Positions 59,673 to 64,000 of a DNA stretch of 64,000 nt are shown here, one piece after another. Source of the DNA: JAOPZW01 sp963807305 (GTDB taxonomy: Bacteria > Actinomycetota > Thermoleophilia > Solirubrobacterales > Solirubrobacteraceae). Made by a program: the position numbers and the translations under genes. Numbering within the stretch: the stretch's first letter is position 1; every line of letters begins with the position of its first letter. Where the stretch lies: positions 248,001 to 312,000 of the forward strand of contig CAWEBN010000010.1 of the NCBI GenBank assembly GCA_963807305.1, in the 5' to 3' direction. The notes beneath the pieces are model-generated. The model was not told where the DNA came from and ran no database searches. It saw nothing but the letters and a program-made list of their open reading frames with translations.

Positions 59673-61405
59673 GCGGCGATGGCTCCACGCTGCGCAAGGT
59701 CGGCGACGCGCGCGGCGATGAGCGCCCGGTCGCAGGCGGCGAGGACCTGCGCGCGGCGGGCGGCGCGAGCCGCCGGGTCGGCTTCGGCGCGCGCGGCCGC
59801 GAGGTCGTGGTGGGCGGCTGCGAAGGTCGCGGCCGGGCCGCCGCGTCGCGTCGTGACCACTGCGGCGCCGGTCGCCGCCGCGATGAGCGCACGGCGCTCG
59901 TAGAGGTCGTCGAGATCGGTTGCCAGCACCACGCCGGCGCGGCCCGCCATCGCAGCGAAGCGTCGCTCATCGGCGCAGGGGTCGAGCAACTCGGCGCCGG
60001 GCAGCGCGGCGCGGACCGCCTCGGCCAGGCCGCGCGCGGCCACGGTCGGCAGCAGTCGAGCATCGGGCACGTCGCGAAGGGCCTGAAGCGTCGCCGCGCA
60101 GGCACGGGCGTCGTGGGCCGGGAGGATGGCGAGCACACCCTCGTTCCCCGGGCCGAGGGCGACCGGCTGCAGGGGCGGAGCGACGATGTGCACTCGCCGC
60201 TCGTCGAGGCCCGCCGCGACCAGTGCGGCGGCCACGTCGGGCGCAGAGGCCCAGGCCTGCATCGGGTCGCCGCCGCCGGCGGGGACCACCCCGGCACGCA
60301 GCACAGCGCCGTCGAGGGCATGGCGGGCGCCGGCGCCGGCCGGGACGACGATGCGCGTTGCGCCCGGTAGCGGCTCACGGCCGAGCGCGTCGCGCACGAG
60401 CGCGCGCAGCGACGGATCCAGACGCGGCGCAACTCGCGGGAACGGCTCGTCGCGCGCGGCGACCAAAGGTCCAGCGGCTGCGCAGGCCGCCAGGATGGCG
60501 CGAGCCTCGTCCCCAGCCGGCGCCAGCCCACCGGGCTGACCCTCGATGACGACGCCGGCAGGACCGGCCTCCGGCGTCGAACGGATCTCGTGGAGCTCCG
60601 CATCCCAGGTCGCGGCGGCAAGCTCGACGTCCTCGTCGAGCATCGCGCCCCAGGCGCCGATGAAGCGCAGGTCGTTGGACCGCATCGCGGAGAGCCGTTC
60701 GGGCGTGGCCCACAGATCGCTCCCGGCCCCGCGCGAGGCGCCCTCCGCGTGCACGAACGCGATGTCGCCCCGGTAGACGACACGGTGGCCGGCCATCCGG
60801 GCGCGCAGGCACAGGTCGACATCCTCCAGCCCGTTGCGGTACCCCTCGTCGAAGCCCCCGAGCTGCTCGAACACATCGCGGCGCATGACCAGGCAGGCCC
60901 CGGTCACACAGTCGAGCTCGTAGGTCCCCCGGGCGGCCGGAAGCATCCCGTCCTGATGATGGAAGACGTGCTGGGGCATGACGCCGAGCGCGTTGCGCAG
61001 GAAGCCCACCCCGGCGTGCTGGATCGTCCCGTCGGCAAACAGCAGGCGCGGACCGGCGATCGCCACCCCGGGCTCGGCCACCTGCGCCACGAGCGCCTCG
61101 AGCGCCCCCGGCACCACCTCGGTGTCGTTGTTGAGGAAGACGAGCACGTCGCCGCGAGCACGCGCGGCGCCCGCGTTGCAGCCTCCGGCGAAGTCGAGGT
61201 TGTCCTGGAGGAGCAGGACCTCGGCGCGATCGGACCACTGGCGCAGGAGGGCAGGCGTGTCGTCGGGCGAGGCGTTGTCGACCAGGATGAGCTCCCACGT
61301 ACGCCCAAGTTGGTCGCCGAGCGCTGCGGCCAGGGCAGTCAGGCCACGCTCGGTCACGGCACGCTGGCCATGGGTGACGACGACGACGGATGCTCTGACG
61401 CTCAT
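59669..61405 (-). CDS. Large protein with N-terminal family 2 glycosyltransferase domain
   Basis: Protein of 578 residues. The first 250 are a GT-A domain: VVVVTHGQRAVTERGL, ILVDNASPDDTP, the metal-binding FLNNDTEVVPGAL and GYRNGLEDVDLCLRARMAGH. The remaining 320 are an unrecognised domain, possibly a GT-B remnant (HALDGAVLRAGVVPAGG, ATDLDDLYERRALIAAATGAAVV). Could be a two-domain transferase. Start ATG at 61405. Confidence 0.78.
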   Translation of the reverse strand: MSVRASVVVVTHGQRAVTERGLTALAAALGDQLGRTWELILVDNASPDDTPALLRQWSDRAEVLLLQDNLDFAGGCNAGAARARGDVLVFLNNDTEVVPGALEALVAQVAEPGVAIAGPRLLFADGTIQHAGVGFLRNALGVMPQHVFHHQDGMLPAARGTYELDCVTGACLVMRRDVFEQLGGFDEGYRNGLEDVDLCLRARMAGHRVVYRGDIAFVHAEGASRGAGSDLWATPERLSAMRSNDLRFIGAWGAMLDEDVELAAATWDAELHEIRSTPEAGPAGVVIEGQPGGLAPAGDEARAILAACAAAGPLVAARDEPFPRVAPRLDPSLRALVRDALGREPLPGATRIVVPAGAGARHALDGAVLRAGVVPAGGGDPMQAWASAPDVAAALVAAGLDERRVHIVAPPLQPVALGPGNEGVLAILPAHDARACAATLQALRDVPDARLLPTVAARGLAEAVRAALPGAELLDPCADERRFAAMAGRAGVVLATDLDDLYERRALIAAATGAAVVTTRRGGPAATFAAAHHDLAAARAEADPAARAARRAQVLAACDRALIAARVADLAQRGAIAA

Positions 61406-61500
61406 GTGGGGGGAGTGGAGAGGGGAACGGGGATCGACGGCTGCAGCCGCACTCTCCACTGGATGATCGGCGGATTGGTGCCCGGGGTTGAGCCCGGATG

Positions 61501-62490
61501 TCACGCATCCGCAGGGATACACAGCAGATCGACAAGCAGCCGGGGATCGCGGCGCACCCGCGCCACCTCGGCGTGCTCTCGCGCGCGCAGCTCGATCTCG
61601 GCGGCGTCGTGCAGCCGGCGCAGCCGGCCCTCGGCGATGAGGCGCTCGTCGACGGCGCCCATGCGGCCCTCGAAGGTGGTCCACACCGGGGTGCCGAGGG
61701 CGACGGCCTCGCGGTTCATGGTGCCGCCGGCGCTGACGACGAGGTCGGCGTAGGCGATCAGCGACTGGGCGTCGATCGCGCGCTCGGGCACGATGAACCC
61801 GTCGAGCTGGGCGCGCTGCTCGGCGATGCGGGGCAGGACGACCGTCTGCGTCCCGCGCAGGCGTTCCAGGACGTCGGCGAACACGTCGTTCTCGAAGCGG
61901 TGGTACAGCGAGACCACGGGCGGCGTGCGCACGACGGCCAGCGGCCGGGAGCGATCGAGGCCCAGCTCGTCGAGGACCGCCGGGTCGGGCTCGAAGTCGG
62001 CGAGGTAGTACTCCTCCTTGAGCCCCGGATAGCGCTGGAGCTTGCCGCCGGCGCCATAGCGCTCGAGGCGCTCGGGCGGGATCGCCTCGGGCACCACGAC
62101 CGCCTGCGCGAGGCGGCAGTTGACGGTGTGCTGGACCTTGGCCCACTCGTAGTCGAACATCGTCGACGACGGGATGCGCAGCAGCCGCGCGGCGACGGTG
62201 ACGTCGTTGGAGCCGTGTCCCAGAGCGAGGTCGAAGGGGCCGTTGCGCCGTGCCCAGCGCACCAGCGCGCCCGAACGCTGGGCCAGCCCCACGGCCTTGG
62301 CTGCCACGCGGCCGCCCCGGTGGCGCCCGATCACCTCGTGCTCCAGGCCGAAGCGCTCGCACAGCTGCACCGTCTGGGCGAAGTCGCGCACCGTGACGCG
62401 CACCTCTGCCCCCCGGGCCCGCAACACGTCGACGACGGGCCGCATGACGAGCACATGGGGGCTGTTGGTCAGGTCAATCCAGACGCGCAT
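61501..62490 (-). CDS. DUF354 glycosyltransferase-like protein
   Basis: Protein of 329 residues with the DUF354 signatures: MRVWIDLTNSPHVLVMRPVV at the start, LALGHGSNDVTVAARLLRIPSSTMFDYEWA in the first domain and VVSAGGTMNREAVALGTPVWTTFEGRMGAVDERLIAEGRL at the donor site. It looks like a small GT-B fold. The start at 62490 lies inside the downstream aminotransferase coding end by 17 bases, so translation is coupled. Confidence 0.82.
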   Translation of the reverse strand: MRVWIDLTNSPHVLVMRPVVDVLRARGAEVRVTVRDFAQTVQLCERFGLEHEVIGRHRGGRVAAKAVGLAQRSGALVRWARRNGPFDLALGHGSNDVTVAARLLRIPSSTMFDYEWAKVQHTVNCRLAQAVVVPEAIPPERLERYGAGGKLQRYPGLKEEYYLADFEPDPAVLDELGLDRSRPLAVVRTPPVVSLYHRFENDVFADVLERLRGTQTVVLPRIAEQRAQLDGFIVPERAIDAQSLIAYADLVVSAGGTMNREAVALGTPVWTTFEGRMGAVDERLIAEGRLRRLHDAAEIELRAREHAEVARVRRDPRLLVDLLCIPADA

Positions 62491-63559
62491 CGCGCACGGC
62501 GCCCACGACCTCGTCGACCTGGTCGCGGCGCATGGCCGCGGACACCGGCAGGGCGAGGTGCGTGCGGGCCAGCTCGTCGGTCGCGGGCAGCTCGGCGCCC
62601 GCGAAGGCGGCCATCGCGGGCTGGCGGTGGATCGGGGTGCGGTAGTAGGCGCGCGACCCGATCCCGGCCGCCTGCAGGGCGGCGGCCAGGTCGTCGGCCC
62701 GCTCGTGGCGGACCACGTAGACGTGCCATGCGGGGCGCGTGCCCGGGGGGATGCCCTGCAGCGCGACGAGCTCGCCCAGGCCCGCCTGCGCGTACCGCTC
62801 GCCGACGCCGTGGCGGTGCGTGGCCCAGCGCTCGAGCTCGGGCAGCTGGACGCGCAGGATGGCCGCCTGCAGCTCGTCCAGGCGCGAGTTGTAGCCCACC
62901 TCCTCGTAGCTGACCTTGTCGCGCGAGCCGTGGAAGCGCAGCATGCGCACGCGCTCGGCCAGGGCCGCATCGGCCGTGGTGACCGCGCCCCCGTCGCCGA
63001 AGGCGCCCAGGTTCTTCGACGGATAGAAGGACAGTGTCGCCAGGGTGCCGAGCGCGCCCGCCCGCCCGTCGGGCCCGGTCGAGCCGACGGCCTGCGCGGC
63101 GTCCTCGACGACCGGCACACCGAGCGCCTCGATCGCGCGCACCGGCGCGACGTTGCCGAAGAGATCGACGGCGATCACCGCCTTCGTGCGCGGCGTGAGC
63201 GCCGCCTTCACGGTGTCCGGCGTGGCGCAGTACGTGTCCGGGTCGACGTCGCAGAACACCGGCCGCGCGCCGGTCGGCGGGACAGCCTCCGCCGAGGCGT
63301 AGAACGAGAACGAGGGGACGACCACGTCGTCGCCGGGGCCGACGCCCAGCGCGCGCAGTGCGATGGTCAGTGCCTCGGTGCCGTTGGCCACCCCGACGGC
63401 GTGCTCGATCCGCAGGTACGCGGCGAGCTCGTGCTCGAACGCCCCGACCTCGGGCCCGAGGATGAACTGGCCGCGATCGAGGACCTCGTCGATGGCCTCG
63501 CCCAGGCGGCGGCGCAGGCCGGCCAACGGGGTGGCGGGATCGAACAGGGGGACGCCCAC
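62474..63559 (-). CDS. DegT-type sugar aminotransferase (third copy)
   Basis: PLP enzyme of 361 residues, the most canonical of the three. GVANGTEALTIALRALGVGPGDDVVVPSFSF is the pocket, VVEDAAQAVGS supplies the Asp and LSFYPSKNLGAFGDGG the PLP Lys. GYNSRLDELQAAIL follows. It overlaps the DUF354 gene by 17 bases. It probably makes an amino sugar from the FlaA1-type product. Confidence 0.9.
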   Translation of the reverse strand: MGVPLFDPATPLAGLRRRLGEAIDEVLDRGQFILGPEVGAFEHELAAYLRIEHAVGVANGTEALTIALRALGVGPGDDVVVPSFSFYASAEAVPPTGARPVFCDVDPDTYCATPDTVKAALTPRTKAVIAVDLFGNVAPVRAIEALGVPVVEDAAQAVGSTGPDGRAGALGTLATLSFYPSKNLGAFGDGGAVTTADAALAERVRMLRFHGSRDKVSYEEVGYNSRLDELQAAILRVQLPELERWATHRHGVGERYAQAGLGELVALQGIPPGTRPAWHVYVVRHERADDLAAALQAAGIGSRAYYRTPIHRQPAMAAFAGAELPATDELARTHLALPVSAAMRRDQVDEVVGAVRDARLD

Positions 63560-63584
63560 GCGGGCAGCCTACGGCGAGAGGCCG

Positions 63585-64000
63585 TCAGGCCGCATGGGTG
63601 GCGGGCCGCGCGGCCAGCCGGATGCCCAGCTCGGTGGGCGTCGCGGCCTTGGCGCCGGCCAGGCGCACGTGGCCTGCGCACGCGTCGTGCAGCGGCACGT
63701 AGAGCTCGGCGGCGGCGTGCAGCGCGGCGTCGCGGCCGGGCACCGCGTGCTCGCGCAGGATCGCGATGTCGGGGCAGGCGTCGAGGTCGAGGCCCGCCGC
63801 GGCGGCCATCACGTGCGCCTCGAGCTCGGCGGGCTCGCCGTCGGTCACCGGGTCGGCGAGCAGGTACAGGCAGCCGTCGGCCGGCGCGTGCATCCAGGCC
63901 CGCAGCAGGGCCGGGAGATCGTCCTCCCCGCGCCAGGCGGGCGTCGCCAGCACGGCGGGCGCGCCGTCGAGCTCGCGCTCGGCCGCGAGCGGGCGCGGGG
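63585..64000 (-). CDS. Partial glycosyltransferase-like protein (5' end outside window)
   Basis: The frame is open to the right edge, so only the C-terminal 138 residues are visible. DGAPAVLATPAWRGEDDLPALLRAWMHAPADGCLYLLADP and later LHAAAELYVPLHDACAGHVRLAGAKAATPTELGIRLA resemble the donor half of a GT-B enzyme, where AAELYV is the late helix. The usual active-site Glu residues are not seen, so it may be degenerate. Separated by 25 bases from the aminotransferase. Confidence 0.55.
   Translation of the reverse strand, partial: PRPLAAERELDGAPAVLATPAWRGEDDLPALLRAWMHAPADGCLYLLADPVTDGEPAELEAHVMAAAAGLDLDACPDIAILREHAVPGRDAALHAAAELYVPLHDACAGHVRLAGAKAATPTELGIRLAARPATHAA

Noticed and set aside
1..64000. 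CRISPR array, tRNA, rRNA or insertion sequence
   Set aside because: I found no regularly spaced direct repeats, cloverleaf, ribosomal RNA stretch or transposase motif anywhere in the window.

Overview
The window is very GC-rich DNA carrying about fifty genes, most of them for making, exporting and regulating a cell-surface or secreted polysaccharide. The NarL/LuxR-rich signalling, GTG starts, GTGA/ATGA stop-start overlaps, a DUF3105 protein and Ala/Arg-rich proteins suggest an actinomycete-like bacterium. Thermoleophilia/Solirubrobacterales is my best guess, inferred from protein style only. No rRNA, tRNA, CRISPR array or insertion sequence was recognised.

Layout. 1-2.6 kb: a secreted beta-helix/Ig-repeat protein that runs off the left edge. 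3.1-3.8 kb: a TetR regulator with a probable operator. 3.9-27 kb: the first polysaccharide locus. It holds two chain-length-type membrane proteins, a ligase/polymerase broken by one frameshift, a flippase, two epimerases, a nucleotidyltransferase, an aminotransferase, a left-handed-helix acyltransferase, seven glycosyltransferases, an initiating sugar-phosphate transferase, a polysaccharide-deacetylase-like protein and two more secreted beta-helix proteins. 27-32.4 kb: a signalling island with two NarL-type response regulators, a lone receiver, a degenerate sensor kinase and a large hybrid kinase with PAS and degenerate GGDEF domains. 32.4-36.6 kb: SDR, DUF3105 protein, hydrolase and an ECF sigma factor with apparent frameshifts. 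36.7-53.4 kb: a second polysaccharide locus with its own initiating transferase, flippase, O-antigen ligase, glycosyltransferases, membrane PP2C phosphatase, GT-C-like protein and a FlaA1/CapD-type nucleotide-sugar dehydratase. 53.5-64 kb: a decoration module with a methyltransferase, three DegT aminotransferases, a FemAB-like protein, a GNAT, a DUF354 protein and further glycosyltransferases.

How it works together (inference): the sugar transferases load a polyprenyl carrier, glycosyltransferases build the repeat unit, Wzx-type flippases export it, Wzy/ligase-type proteins polymerise or attach it, and Wzz-like proteins set the length. Secreted beta-helix and deacetylase-like proteins may trim or modify the product outside the cell. 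The signalling island probably controls when this happens.

The most interesting observation is a structured leader found twice, in front of the two closest beta-helix genes. Its stems covary and it matches no riboswitch class I can recall. Several otherwise intact genes carry single-base frameshifts, one of them in a triplet repeat, so either the assembly has indel errors or some surface genes are switchable.
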